NCBI RefSeq assembly: GCF_037126465.1
Contig: NC_088203.1
Span: forward strand, 51,683,581-51,747,580
Direction: 5' to 3'
DNA length: 64,000 nt
Source: Ornithodoros turicata
Lineage: Eukaryota > Arthropoda > Arachnida > Ixodida > Argasidae
Each line of letters begins with the position of its first letter. Position 1 is the first letter of the stretch. The translations under genes were made by a program, and so were the position numbers. Shown here in pieces: positions 33,860 through 41,763 of the stretch. The notes below the pieces were generated by a model that saw only the letters and a list, made by a program, of their open reading frames with translations, did not search any database and was not told the origin of the DNA.

Positions 33860-34135
33860 ATGTGTGGTTTATTCTCCTGCGGTTCTCGTCGTCGCAAGGA
33901 AAAGGCAAAAAACGAAGAACTTCGCGAATTTATTCGCGGCATCGTGGAGGAAGCCTTTCAAGTCCACTGCCTGCAATGGTTGCAAGCGCGTCAAGAAATG
34001 CGTCAGGACAAGATGAAGACGCTCGACCGCATCTTAGCGGCGGACAGACTGGCGAAAAAGAAGTCCAACTTTAGCCTGGATAATCTGTATTGGGAACGCA
34101 GTTCCGATGTAGAGGACGACGACGACAACGTGTAA
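33860..34135 (+). CDS. Small charged protein, Polinton left end (91 aa)
   Basis: Starts at ATG 33860; a GTG twelve bases upstream is in frame but not needed. Basic and Lys/Glu-rich in the middle (SRRRKEKAKNEELREFIRGI), likely helical, with an acidic tail ending in a run of Asp. Not recognised as a family. It is intact, and the stop overlaps an AATAAA signal (34131-34140 region), so it may have its own mRNA separate from the ATPase gene that follows 70 bases later. By position it could be a small late or regulatory protein of the element. Confidence 0.55.
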   Translation: MCGLFSCGSRRRKEKAKNEELREFIRGIVEEAFQVHCLQWLQARQEMRQDKMKTLDRILAADRLAKKKSNFSLDNLYWERSSDVEDDDDNV

Positions 34136-34205
34136 ATAAAAGCGATGCATTTCTCTTCGAGTCTCAGTCTCTTCTTTCTCTTCGTGCAACGTGTACGCAC
34201 GCAAC

Positions 34206-34841
34206 ATGTCTTCCCCCGAACCTTTTCGTTTCCGTCATCCTTTTCGCTGTATCTTAAGCGGTCCCTCCATGTGCGGCAAATCTACTTTCGTTGCTAATGT
34301 GCTGAGGAACGTGAACGACGTGGTGGACAAGCCTCCGTCACAAATATTCTACGTGCAGAAATATGCTTCGCCGAGCATGCAGGACGAATTTGGGGACTCC
34401 CTAAAATTTACCAAGGAGCTACCGCGAGAGCGGGACACGTCGCGCGCTACACTGATCGTCGTCGACGATCACATGACCGACGCCGGTTCCTTGAAGGAGG
34501 TGACCGATCTTTTCATTCGGGGTTCTCACCACGCCAACGCGTCGATCTTCTTACTCGTTCAAAACATCTTTTTCGACAGTAGCCATTTTAGAACAATATC
34601 CTACAACGCCAGTTACGTCGTCCTGTGGCGCACCGTGCGCAGCGTGCACCAGATAGAACATTTCGGCTAACAGCTATTTGGCAGAAAAAGGCTGGAGTAT
34701 TTTCTGGACGCATATAAAGAAGCGATGTCGTCGCCCCACGCATATTTACTCGTGGACCTTCACAACTATACGCACGAGGATCACAGGTTGCGTAGCAATA
34801 TCTTTCCGGGAGAACGTCAATATATCTACGCTCCGAAATGA
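34206..34841 (+). pseudogene. FtsK/HerA-type packaging ATPase, one nonsense codon
   Basis: A genome-packaging motor ATPase of the Polinton/adintovirus type. ATG 34206 is preferred over the in-frame GTG at 34191. Walker A is GPSMCGKST (residues 19-27), Walker B TLIVVDDH (about 82-89), followed by a sensor-like FLLVQN segment. The frame is closed by TAA at 34668-34670 (codon 155). The same frame then stays open with conserved C-terminal sequence to TGA at 34839-34841, so a single point change truncates it; the usual length is about 210 residues. The stop overlaps the next start as ATGA. The motor would pump DNA into the capsid through the vertex. Confidence 0.9.
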
Positions 34842-35182
34842 ATCTCCGCCCTCACCTCACTTTACTCAAAGTACTCTCCACTCTACCCCCTCCACGCCGT
34901 CGCGACGTCTTGAGACGTTCGTCCTCGTCCGACATGAAACACCTCTCCGAAATTTGCCTCAATGTATTGAACGGAAAGGTGGCTCTAGCTCCAGATACGT
35001 TCACGCGTTTGAAGAAGCACAAACGCTTTTTACGACGGCTCGCCTACAAAAAGATTCACAAGAATCCGCAATGTTTGAAGCGCTATCTGTCTCAGCAGCG
35101 AGGACAGGGCGTTCTTTCGTTGGTGGTTCCTCTCCTGCTTTCCGCCGTGTTGAACCTTTTCGCCAATGGCCAAGAGAATTGA
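34838..35182 (+). CDS. Small basic Polinton late protein (114 aa)
   Basis: Start ATG 34838 overlaps the ATPase stop. The N-terminal half reads MNLRPHLTLLKVLSTL and SEICLNVLNGKVAL. A strongly basic stretch follows (FTRLKKHKRFLRRLAYKKIH), then a hydrophobic C-terminus (VLSLVVPLLLSAVLNLF). This architecture is typical of the small core or pX-like protein that sits next to the ATPase in many Polintons. A DNA-binding or membrane-active virion role is inferred, not shown. The frame is intact and overlaps the following gene by 17 bases. Confidence 0.7.
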   Translation: MNLRPHLTLLKVLSTLPPPRRRDVLRRSSSSDMKHLSEICLNVLNGKVALAPDTFTRLKKHKRFLRRLAYKKIHKNPQCLKRYLSQQRGQGVLSLVVPLLLSAVLNLFANGQEN

Positions 35183-35636
35183 AGTGACCACCTCCTCCAT
35201 CGGAAACATTCTTTCCTCGAAGGAGAGTGACGATGTCAAAGTGAAACTCATACTACAAGCACTGTATCACATACTCAAGCAGTACGGATTTGACCCCTAC
35301 GACAATAAAAACCCGACGCCCGACGCTACAAATGACTTTGACTATTCGCTCCTCTCTCCAGAGGTGGACGAAGAGGAAGCGAAAAGGGTCGTCTCGGAAT
35401 TAAAGAAGGTTATTTCCTGGGATCGCGAGGGTTGTGTCTCCGTGCCGGGCAAGCCCATCAGACACTCCTCCGTTTACGAACTCGTCAATTATTTGTTGCA
35501 ACGTAAGACGGGAAAGAAACCTTCCTGGTTCCCCAAAGTCTCGAAACTATTGCGCCTGATTTCTCTGCCCAAATCTCGCGAGCCTCAACAGCAGCAGCAG
35601 GCCTCCATTGCGTGGACGACTTATGGAGGGATATGA
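35166..35636 (+). CDS. Conserved Polinton late protein (156 aa)
   Basis: Starts at ATG 35166 inside the end of the previous gene. The N-terminal part is helical (VKLILQALYHILKQYGFDPY). The C-terminal part has ISWDREGCVSVPGKPIRHSS followed by YELVNYLLQRKTGKKP. The pattern of a tryptophan, a Gly/Val-rich turn and a helical NYLLQRK motif recurs in Polinton proteins encoded near the integrase; no biochemical role is established. A glutamine run (QQQQQ) near the end is unusual. Intact; overlaps the integrase start by 14 bases. Confidence 0.65.
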   Translation: MAKRIEVTTSSIGNILSSKESDDVKVKLILQALYHILKQYGFDPYDNKNPTPDATNDFDYSLLSPEVDEEEAKRVVSELKKVISWDREGCVSVPGKPIRHSSVYELVNYLLQRKTGKKPSWFPKVSKLLRLISLPKSREPQQQQQASIAWTTYGGI

Positions 35637-36560
35637 GAAACCAGAGGGTGGTTTGGGGGGTGTGGAACGCTATAGAAAAGCGCATCACTTGAGCAAAAAG
35701 AAGGCTCTCGCCATTCTCAGAAAGCTGGATGCCTACACGCTACACCATCCGGTCAGAAGAAAGTTTAATAGGAGACGCATCATCGCGCTCAAGATCAACG
35801 ACGCGTGGCAAATGGATCTCGCCGACTTTTCAAAATACAAGAGATTCAACGGTGGCTACCGCTACATTCTCGTGGCAATCGATTCCCTCTCCCGCTTTCT
35901 GCGCACCCTCCCGCTAAAGACAAAGCGCCCCGCCAAAATGAAAAGGGCCATGATAAGACTTTTTCGGGGAGGTGACGTACCTACACGCATCTTTTGCGAC
36001 AGCGGAGGGGAATTCTACAACAAGACCGTCAAGGAGTATCTCTCACGAAAGCTCCCAAGATCGTGCGCGACTACAACAACACCAAACACAGGACTTTGGG
36101 CATCAGCCCAAAGTCCTGTCACACCGAAGTCACACCCGAAGTCACACCCGAAAACGAATTGGAGCTGTTCAATAAGATAAATGGAAAGCCCGTCGTACCC
36201 TCCGTGAAAAAGAAGCTCAAAGTGGGGGATAAAGTGAGGGTCCTACTACACAGAAAAGGTTTTCATAAGAGCTCGGAAGGGAGTTGGTCCCCTCAGATTT
36301 TCACCGTCTCCCGCCTGAGAGACACCTCCCCTCCCGTCGTGCACCTGGAAGATTACCAGGGTAAGGAAATGGACGGATCTTTCTACCCGGAGGAGGTACT
36401 CGTCGTAACCCGAGAGGCCAATCAGCCTTGGCCAATAACGAAAGTGCTGAGAAAGAAGCAAGTGAACGGTCAGAGCTTCTCCTTGGTTCGCTGGTTCGGT
36501 TACGACAAAGAACACGACAGTTGGGTTCCGAGCAGCGACGTGGTCAAGATTGGAAAATGA
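35623..36560 (+). pseudogene. Retroviral-type integrase with chromodomain, internal deletion
   Basis: Polinton integrase that would insert the element. From ATG 35623: an N-terminal GGVERYRKAHHLSKKKALA, then the rve core with QMDLADFSKYKRF (first Asp) and FCDSGGEFYNKTVKEYL (second Asp). Near 36045-36058 the frame changes and the sequence jumps to VRDYNNTKHRTLGISP. About 50-60 residues normally lying between, including the catalytic Glu, are absent. The second frame continues with an SH3-like segment (KVGDKVRVLLHRKGF) and a C-terminal chromodomain (SLVRWFGYDKEHDSWVPS). It is catalytically dead. The stop overlaps the penton start as ATGA. Confidence 0.9.
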
Positions 36561-37835
36561 CGTCAGACATCTACGTCCACCTGCTCTCGAACGCCAGCAT
36601 GGATAAGTTTCCCTCGAATAAACTCAACGCCTTCACGGTAGCTTTCGATAGTCCGCTTCAGCTCTGGAACCGCTATAAAGTCGGTCTGATGGATCTCAGC
36701 ATAAGCAACGATTTTTTAAATATCGGGCACGAAAGGCAAGATGCGAAAATCGAGGTTTCTTTCGAGGACACGGTCGAAGCCGGGAGAACTTTTCGTGTCA
36801 CCTCGGATCTCGAGAGGGATTTGGGAAAAGCCCTTTCGGAATTTAACGTTTCTTTCGCGTACAATAAATCGCGATACGACTTCGTCTTACCCGTGGACGT
36901 GAAATCCGTGTAATTAGACCCTCGGCTCGCACAGGCGCTCGACGCCTCGCTAGCGTCCCACGAAGAAGGTCGCGCAGTCAAGTCTCCCAAATTGAGCGAG
37001 CGCGAAGCCACCTCCATCTTATTGGAGCACGCCACACCCGTCGCCTTTCGGCGACGTCACTTTCAATTCGGAAACCACGTCCCTACGGAACACACTCAAC
37101 AAGTATTTCCAGACGCACAAGCTGGACGCCTCGCTAGAATTCACGGATAACATCTACTCTCTGAAAATGCCGAAAGGGTTGCACGTACCGGAACCCTTTG
37201 TCAAGCTGCTACATCTCACACCCGTCGAGGGACACGAAGAAACGCTACGCGTCTCTCTCCCCATAGCGCGCCAATTTTCTTTCACGATCAAGACGAAAAT
37301 TCCTCGATCTTTGCAAGTACATCTGCCTCCCGGCTATTATGCGACGCCGCAAGCACTTCTGGATGCGATTAACCAGCGCGTAGGCGTACGCGCGCGCTTC
37401 AGCTTCGACGGAACCGAACAGAAATGTAAAATTCGGCTTTCCGAGGGCACCTCCACGTTAAGACTTTCCGAGTACCTGGCCATGCTTTTGGGCTTCGAAT
37501 CGCGTACCGTGTTCACGGGTGAGGAGGAGGATGCCACGAGCTCCGTCGAGGTACTCCTGGAACCCCCGTTTCACAACATAATCGTCTGCACGGATATCGT
37601 GGAACCCACGTACGTGGGGAGCGGGGAAAAAACGATATTAAAAATACTACCCTTTTATTACGAGAAAGACGAGCACGTCGTCACCTACACGTTAGATAAC
37701 ATCCAGTATCTTAACCTGTCTCAATTCGAAATTCCCTCAGTGACGATCGTTCTCGCGGACGAAACGGGAAGACGTTTGCCGTTGCGGTCCAAAGGCAGAA
37801 CCAATCTAACAATGCATTTCAAATATGTACCGTAA
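36557..37835 (+). pseudogene. Penton (minor capsid protein), two lesions
   Basis: The N-terminus has the Polinton penton signature FPSNKLNAFTVAFDSPL then YKVGLMDLSIS. TAA at 36911-36913 stops it, the same frame continues to about 37040, and then a one-base shift leads into the frame that runs to 37835 (GDVTFNSETTSLRNTLNKYF onwards). The C-terminal half shows EPTYVGSGEKTILKILPF and PSVTIVLADETGRRLP, typical of the single-jelly-roll penton. Expected length is about 425 residues. The protein caps the five-fold vertices. The final 11 bases overlap the next gene. A decayed relative of the N-terminus lies at 62233-62420. Confidence 0.87.
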
Positions 37836-38157
37836 TTCCCCCAAAATAATTCCCATGTACACGGGACCCCTTTTCCAACGAGGGGGCGGTGTGTTGAGCA
37901 ACATATCCAAGTTTATCGTTCCCATCTGGCAGCAAATAAAACCTATCGCCAAGAGAACGTTGAAGCGCTTGGCGCGGAATTTGGCCGATGGCGAAGGAAT
38001 ATCGCGCGAAGTAAAAAAGGCGGCCATAGCAACGGGGAGAGACGTGCTGGATTCCATGGAGGGCTCTGGAAACAACAACAATGGAAAGAAACGCCACAAA
38101 AGACAACAAAAGGCGCCGACACACGACGCACCTGCAGATATCTTTGGTACGCCGTGA
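37825..38157 (+). CDS. Small basic protein between penton and capsid (110 aa)
   Basis: Starts at ATG 37825, inside the penton end. It has a glycine-rich turn near the N-terminus (GPLFQRGGGVLS), an amphipathic, probably helical stretch (ISKFIVPIWQQIKPIAKRTL), then a basic, Asn/Gly-rich tail (NNNNGKKRHKRQQK). A short protein of this type, with a membrane-active look comparable to adenoviral pVI in position and style, is common next to the capsid gene of Polintons. That role is inferred. The frame is intact. Confidence 0.65.
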   Translation: MYRNSPKIIPMYTGPLFQRGGGVLSNISKFIVPIWQQIKPIAKRTLKRLARNLADGEGISREVKKAAIATGRDVLDSMEGSGNNNNGKKRHKRQQKAPTHDAPADIFGTP

Positions 38158-38187
38158 AGGTCACGCATCCGCTGCGCGCGCTCCGTC

Positions 38188-39924
38188 ATGACGTCAACGA
38201 AAGCAAAAATACAGACGCAACGGTCACCGCATTGTCTTACGAGTGACGTGATGATATTCGAACCCCCTTCCATTCAATATGGCGTGGAAGATACTTCGTA
38301 CCAACTCTTTTATCCTGTCAACGGAGTAAATAATTCCGTAATCGAATTTTCTATTCAAAATTTGCAAAGGGCGCACTTGGATCTCTACGGCAGTTTCGTG
38401 TCTTTGACCGTGCGCATTGTTCGCAACGACGGGGAAGAAATGGACGAGAAAGATGTCGTTTTCCCAATAAACCACCTGTTGAGCGGCATGTTTAAGACGG
38501 TCACCGTTTATGCGAACAACAAGCTCGTCAGTTCCAACGAGTTGTACGCCTACAGGAGTATTTTGGACGTCGTGCTTCATTCCACGCCCATGGCTCCAGA
38601 AACAGTGCACGCGGCTGGACTTTATGTCGAGGACGACGAACATTTAAAGAACGATTACGACGTCTCGTCTCGCGGTCCGAAACAACGTTACAAAGCGACG
38701 AAGGGTGGAAAATACTTTAACCTCGTCGGACAGATCAATACCGACCTGTTTCAACAGCCGCGCCTGGTGGTACCTGCCGTCGAGATTCGCGTCATTTTCC
38801 TCTTAAACAACGACGAATTTAAACTCATATCGGTCCCTAACGACAAGAAAAAGTACAATTACGAGGTGGACATTAAAGAAATGACGTTACACTTGAAAAA
38901 GGTGACGCTGGCACCTTCCCTATTTTTGGAATACGAGCAGCGGCTTCAGACCACGCCAGCCATCTACGTGTTACGCAGATCGGAAACCAAGGTGCGGAGC
39001 TTGAGTGACGGGAGCTTGGACGCTCACTTTGAAAACGTTTACCCCGAAAGGGTACCTTCCAAATTATGCGTCGCCCTGCTCGCCACGTCAGACATTCTCG
39101 GCGACATCCAATCGAACCACTACAAATTCCGCCATTACGACCTGTCTCATTCGATGCTCTCCGTGGACGGCCAGCAAGTGCGAGCCGAGTACGACTTTCA
39201 GAACGACCTCGTCAAAATTCCCTACTTTAACTTCTTGCAAGAACTGGGAGAGAAACATTTCAAGTACAGCTACGAGCGATTTAAAACGAACGGGTTCCTT
39301 CTCTACTTCAACTTGGACGTGGACAAGTGTTCTTCTCCTTCGCATTTGAACGAGTGGCGAAAAGGAAACGTTCGCCTGCAATTACGCTTCGCTAAAGCCC
39401 TTCCACACGCGGTCACCGTCCTCTTGAATTCCGAGTGTCCCAAGCTCATGTGCGTCGACAAGGACCGTACGGTCACCTTCAGAAAAGATGTACGAGAGCG
39501 ACATCTTGGAACTCGTGTCCCTGAACCCCCTCGCTTCCTCCATGCTGAGAGGCATTTGCGCTTCCGACGAAGCCTTCGTTTTACGCAAGCCCGGCTATTT
39601 AATCATCAATACGGAAGAGCGAAGCGCGGGCAGCACTGGGTGCTCTACTTGAAAAACTACGACGGGTCTGCCGTGTTTTTCGACAGCTACGGACTTCCCC
39701 CCATCGAAGCATACCTTCGAAGGACTTTACCTGCAGTGAACGAGTATAACGACAAGTGTATTCAATTACCCTTTTCGCCTTACTGCGGGCTTTTTTGTAT
39801 CTACGTAGACACGCGCATGTCGAAACGCTACAGCTTGAAAAATTGTGTATCCATGTTTTCCTGTAACCTCGAAGAGAATGACGAAACAACAAAACGTCTC
39901 CTCGTGAGCGAACTCGTTTCGTAA
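38188..39924 (+). CDS. Major capsid protein, frame running on into protease
   Basis: Residues 1 to about 430 are the double-jelly-roll hexon-like capsid protein of Polintons. MIFEPPSIQYGVEDTSYQLF is followed by NSVIEFSIQNLQRAHLDLYG, INHLLSGMFKTVTVYANNKL and, at the end of the domain, HAVTVLLNSECPKLMCVDKD. The N-terminal LTSDVMIFEPP context supports the start at 38188. The capsid part has no stop or frameshift. After about 39480, where the family normally ends, there is no stop: the frame passes through antisense-free but non-homologous codons and then into the C-terminal half of the adenain-like protease. It is the only long virion gene still open. Confidence 0.88.
   Translation: MTSTKAKIQTQRSPHCLTSDVMIFEPPSIQYGVEDTSYQLFYPVNGVNNSVIEFSIQNLQRAHLDLYGSFVSLTVRIVRNDGEEMDEKDVVFPINHLLSGMFKTVTVYANNKLVSSNELYAYRSILDVVLHSTPMAPETVHAAGLYVEDDEHLKNDYDVSSRGPKQRYKATKGGKYFNLVGQINTDLFQQPRLVVPAVEIRVIFLLNNDEFKLISVPNDKKKYNYEVDIKEMTLHLKKVTLAPSLFLEYEQRLQTTPAIYVLRRSETKVRSLSDGSLDAHFENVYPERVPSKLCVALLATSDILGDIQSNHYKFRHYDLSHSMLSVDGQQVRAEYDFQNDLVKIPYFNFLQELGEKHFKYSYERFKTNGFLLYFNLDVDKCSSPSHLNEWRKGNVRLQLRFAKALPHAVTVLLNSECPKLMCVDKDRTVTFRKDVRERHLGTRVPEPPRFLHAERHLRFRRSLRFTQARLFNHQYGRAKRGQHWVLYLKNYDGSAVFFDSYGLPPIEAYLRRTLPAVNEYNDKCIQLPFSPYCGLFCIYVDTRMSKRYSLKNCVSMFSCNLEENDETTKRLLVSELVS
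39488..39924 (+). pseudogene. Adenain-like cysteine protease, frameshifted
   Basis: The N-terminal part starts at ATG 39488 in a frame different from the capsid gene (MYESDILELVSLNPLASSML, then VLRKPGYLIINTEER). Near 39625-39632 one base is missing, after which the protease continues in the capsid frame. All triad residues lie after the shift: HWVLYLKN (His), FFDSYGLPP (Asp) and YCGLFCIY (Cys). The C5-type protease matures the capsid in adenoviruses and Polintons. Broken as a single protein. It ends at TAA 39922-39924, 19 bases before the converging - strand gene. Confidence 0.87.
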
Positions 39925-39943
39925 AAATAGTCTATTTATTTTT

Positions 39944-40324
39944 TCACGACATACACAAGACGCTTGCGAGACGATCTTCCAACGTGCTGACTCGACGCTC
40001 GTCGTCGCCGGTCACCGTGACGTCGAGGGATGTGTGGAGAAGCCAGTAGCGACGGACGATAGGTCGGTTGAATCCCGCGTTGATGAGACACGGGTCGACT
40101 GTCTCTCCTCGTCTATACTTTTCTAACAGCTCGAGCTTGTAATCTGCGAATCGCTTCATTTTCTTTGCAATCTTCCCATACGATACCCGTAAGGGTATCG
40201 TCTTGAGAATCGAGCGAAAGTCTCCCTCGCAGCTATCGCCATGAATATAATCGCGTAATCGCAGCAAGTCCCGATACATTCGCGTTTGCACAAAGGTTGC
40301 AAACCTCTGCTCGGGCGTCATCAT
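39944..40324 (-). CDS. Unknown Polinton gene, - strand (126 aa)
   Basis: ATG at 40324 (MMTPEQRFATFVQTRMYRDL) is preferred to the more upstream in-frame ATG at 40381, because an AATAAA signal for the preceding - strand gene (40361-40356) lies between them. The protein is basic and helical (YGKIAKKMKRFADYKLELLE), with a central DSCEGDF segment; no domain recognised. AATAAA follows its stop at 39940-39935. It converges on the protease gene with about 20 bases between stops. The frame is intact. The - strand genes at this end are plausibly expressed at a different time from the + strand virion block. Confidence 0.6.
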   Translation of the reverse strand: MMTPEQRFATFVQTRMYRDLLRLRDYIHGDSCEGDFRSILKTIPLRVSYGKIAKKMKRFADYKLELLEKYRRGETVDPCLINAGFNRPIVRRYWLLHTSLDVTVTGDDERRVSTLEDRLASVLCMS

Positions 40325-40384
40325 GACTGAGACGGAATGAGAGTAGACAACCTTTTTTATTTCTCGTGAGAGGTTACACATGAA

Positions 40385-41042
40385 TTAGGCTCCAGCTTTG
40401 GTTTCGTAGCCGGGAAGGCAGCCCAAATACGGACGAAGGCTCGAGTCTAACCAATGGCTGGGGTTTCTCGACCAGAGTCCACCGCAACGACAGGTGCTCA
40501 ACTGATCGCTGATCCGCAAAAAGAAGGTCTTCGGAGGAGGCTTGAAGGTTAGGACCAGGGGTAGATCTCCCGTCAGTAGCCATTCGTAATCTGCAACGAA
40601 AAGAGCGTGAGAAACGCGTGTTTTTTTTTTAAATCTCAAACACACACGTACAATCTTCTTCAGTCACAGAGTGACACTGATGGTCCATCTTCTCCATCTT
40701 CCTTCAATAGTCGAAGTCCTTCGCAACGTACGTCGAACGGTACCGTCCGACAGCCGAGAAACGGGCGAATCAATCGGTCCGTCCAATGTTTTTGCTCTGA
40801 AAAAATGTGAGCGATTATAGAACGTATTAAAAAAATAACGAGGAAGCGTACCTTTGGACCACAATCCACCGCAATTGGTGCAGAAGAAGCGGGCGCTACC
40901 AATCTCCCGAAATATGTGAGGCGGAAAAAAAAACGACTTCACGCGCAGCAAAAGTGTTGTACACTGGAAACGAAACTCTTCAAACATATCGACGATGATG
41001 ACGTCATGGGTATTACTTACGAGGATCTACCAAGCTGATCAT
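40385..41042 (-). CDS. Zinc-knuckle-like gene B, probably two exons (75 aa)
   Basis: Exon 2 (40590-40385) follows a TTTTCGTTGCAG acceptor and encodes YEWLLTGDLPLVLTFKPP, then CRCGGLWSRNPSHW and RPYLGC, ending at TAA 40387-40385. The proposed exon 1 is 41042-41021 (MISLVDP plus one base) with a GTAAGT donor. The phase (1) joins it in frame to exon 2 across a 430 bp intron that contains gene A. A TATA box stands 39 bases upstream of the ATG. The spacing C-x9-H-x11-C after the second Cys equals that of gene A. Function unknown; RNA data would settle the leader exon. Confidence 0.5.
40660..40987 (-). CDS. Zinc-knuckle-like gene A, two exons
   Basis: Exon 1 (40987-40852, MFEEFRFQCTTLLLRVKSFF to FCTNCGGLWSK) and exon 2 (40796-40660, beginning EQKHWTDRLIRPFLGC) are separated by a 55 bp GTACGC...TTTTTTCAG intron. 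Splicing creates C-x2-C-x9-H-x11-C, which aligns without gaps to gene B (CGGLWS, HW, RP-LGC), where no intron interrupts this part. This is strong internal evidence for the intron. The C-terminal tail is acidic and unmatched. The start is uncertain: an upstream leader is possible. The fold resembles no family I can name with confidence. Confidence 0.6.
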
Positions 41043-41080
41043 GATGGCACGAGAATGACGATCGAACGTTCGCTTCGACA

Positions 41081-41087
41081 TTTATAG
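41081..41087 (-). promoter_or_regulatory. TATA box for the right-end - strand genes
   Basis: CTATAAA on the - strand lies 39 bases upstream of ATG 41042. A start about 30 bases downstream would leave a leader of roughly ten bases, usual for compact virus-like genes. Confidence 0.5.
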
Positions 41088-41100
41088 TAAAGCTTTTCCT

Positions 41101-41254
41101 CTCACTCTCTATGACGTCATTGAACGTGTTTGAACATGTTCGGACGTGATTGAACATGTTTGGACTTGTTCAAAGCCATTCTATCGCTTGAACGTGTTTA
41201 AAAGACGAATGTGTTGAAAAAAGTTAAAAACACGTTCAAGCGATAGAATGGCTT
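41101..41254. repeat. GAACATGTT-type repeats and 27 bp hairpin at Polinton end
   Basis: About 41110-41170 carries four variants of GAACRTGTTYG at 13-16 bp spacing. Then arms 41173-41199 and 41228-41254 (AAGCCATTCTATCGCTTGAA side) are perfectly inverse with a 28-base AT-rich loop. It may be the element terminus, an origin-like structure or upstream control for the - strand genes. Confidence 0.7.
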
Positions 41255-41412
41255 CATCCCCCAGCAAAAGAAAGGGATGTAGAGCTGAATGGTATGTGTA
41301 GAGCTCGTGAAAATATTTTATTTACAATTGCACACGCTCCCTGCAGAAATATAGGGTGGGTATGTAAGCGGCCACGTCCGACCCTATATACCCAACCCGC
41401 GTCGATGTTTCA

Positions 41413-41575
41413 AGTGCTAGAGAGAGAGAGAGAGAGAGACATTATGCGTTTAATGGCACAAAGGGCAACAGGCCAAAGAGCGCCAAAACTATGGTAAGTG
41501 TGTGGGAGATATGTTTGTCGATAACAACAACAAGTGATAATAACAAGTGAGTGTGGTAGTTAAAAGCTATCTACA
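41413..41575 (-). repeat. Older LINE, 3' end fragment
   Basis: AG-dinucleotide run, then TTTAATGGCACAAAGGGCAA and GAGCGCCAAAACTATG, as at 21130-21180. It is interrupted by the full-length LINE after AGCTATCTACA and continues at 47534. Confidence 0.8.
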
Positions 41576-41763
41576 TGATGATGATGATGATGATTAGAGT
41601 TTTTATGGCGCAGCGACTACAATGGTCATAATGCACCAAACACGGTTATAAACACAGATGAATCAAGTTATCAGAACAAGGTGACTGAAATTCAACCTAA
41701 AGATATACTGATGTAGTTAAAAGAAGTGTGTGTAAAGTTTTCTTGCGGAAAGTAACTAAAAAG

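Larger units (their letters stand above)
33359..41280. mobile_element. Polinton/Maverick remnant without DNA polymerase
   Basis: A compact, CpG-rich gene block of late (virion) type: ATPase, integrase, penton, major capsid protein, protease and small conserved proteins on the + strand, and three small genes on the - strand. Neighbouring frames overlap by 4-17 bases at most junctions, as in Polintons and adintoviruses. No protein-primed polymerase B is found in any frame, and no convincing terminal inverted repeats bracket it. Only a handful of lesions are visible, so it is younger than most repeats around it. Confidence 0.88.

Noticed and set aside
33492..33908. 138-codon - strand open frame with Arg/Ala-rich product
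   Set aside because: GC-rich, low-complexity (CG dinucleotide runs) and antisense to the start of the Polinton gene at 33860. No domain; read as chance.
40385..40987. BIR (inhibitor of apoptosis) domain in genes A and B
   Set aside because: C-x2-C and a later His/Cys are present, but the spacings (x9, x11) and upstream motifs do not fit BIR.
33359..41280. Search for polymerase B and terminal inverted repeats of the Polinton
   Set aside because: No B-family polymerase motifs in any frame. Only a 16-base partial resemblance between the flanks, too weak to call TIRs.
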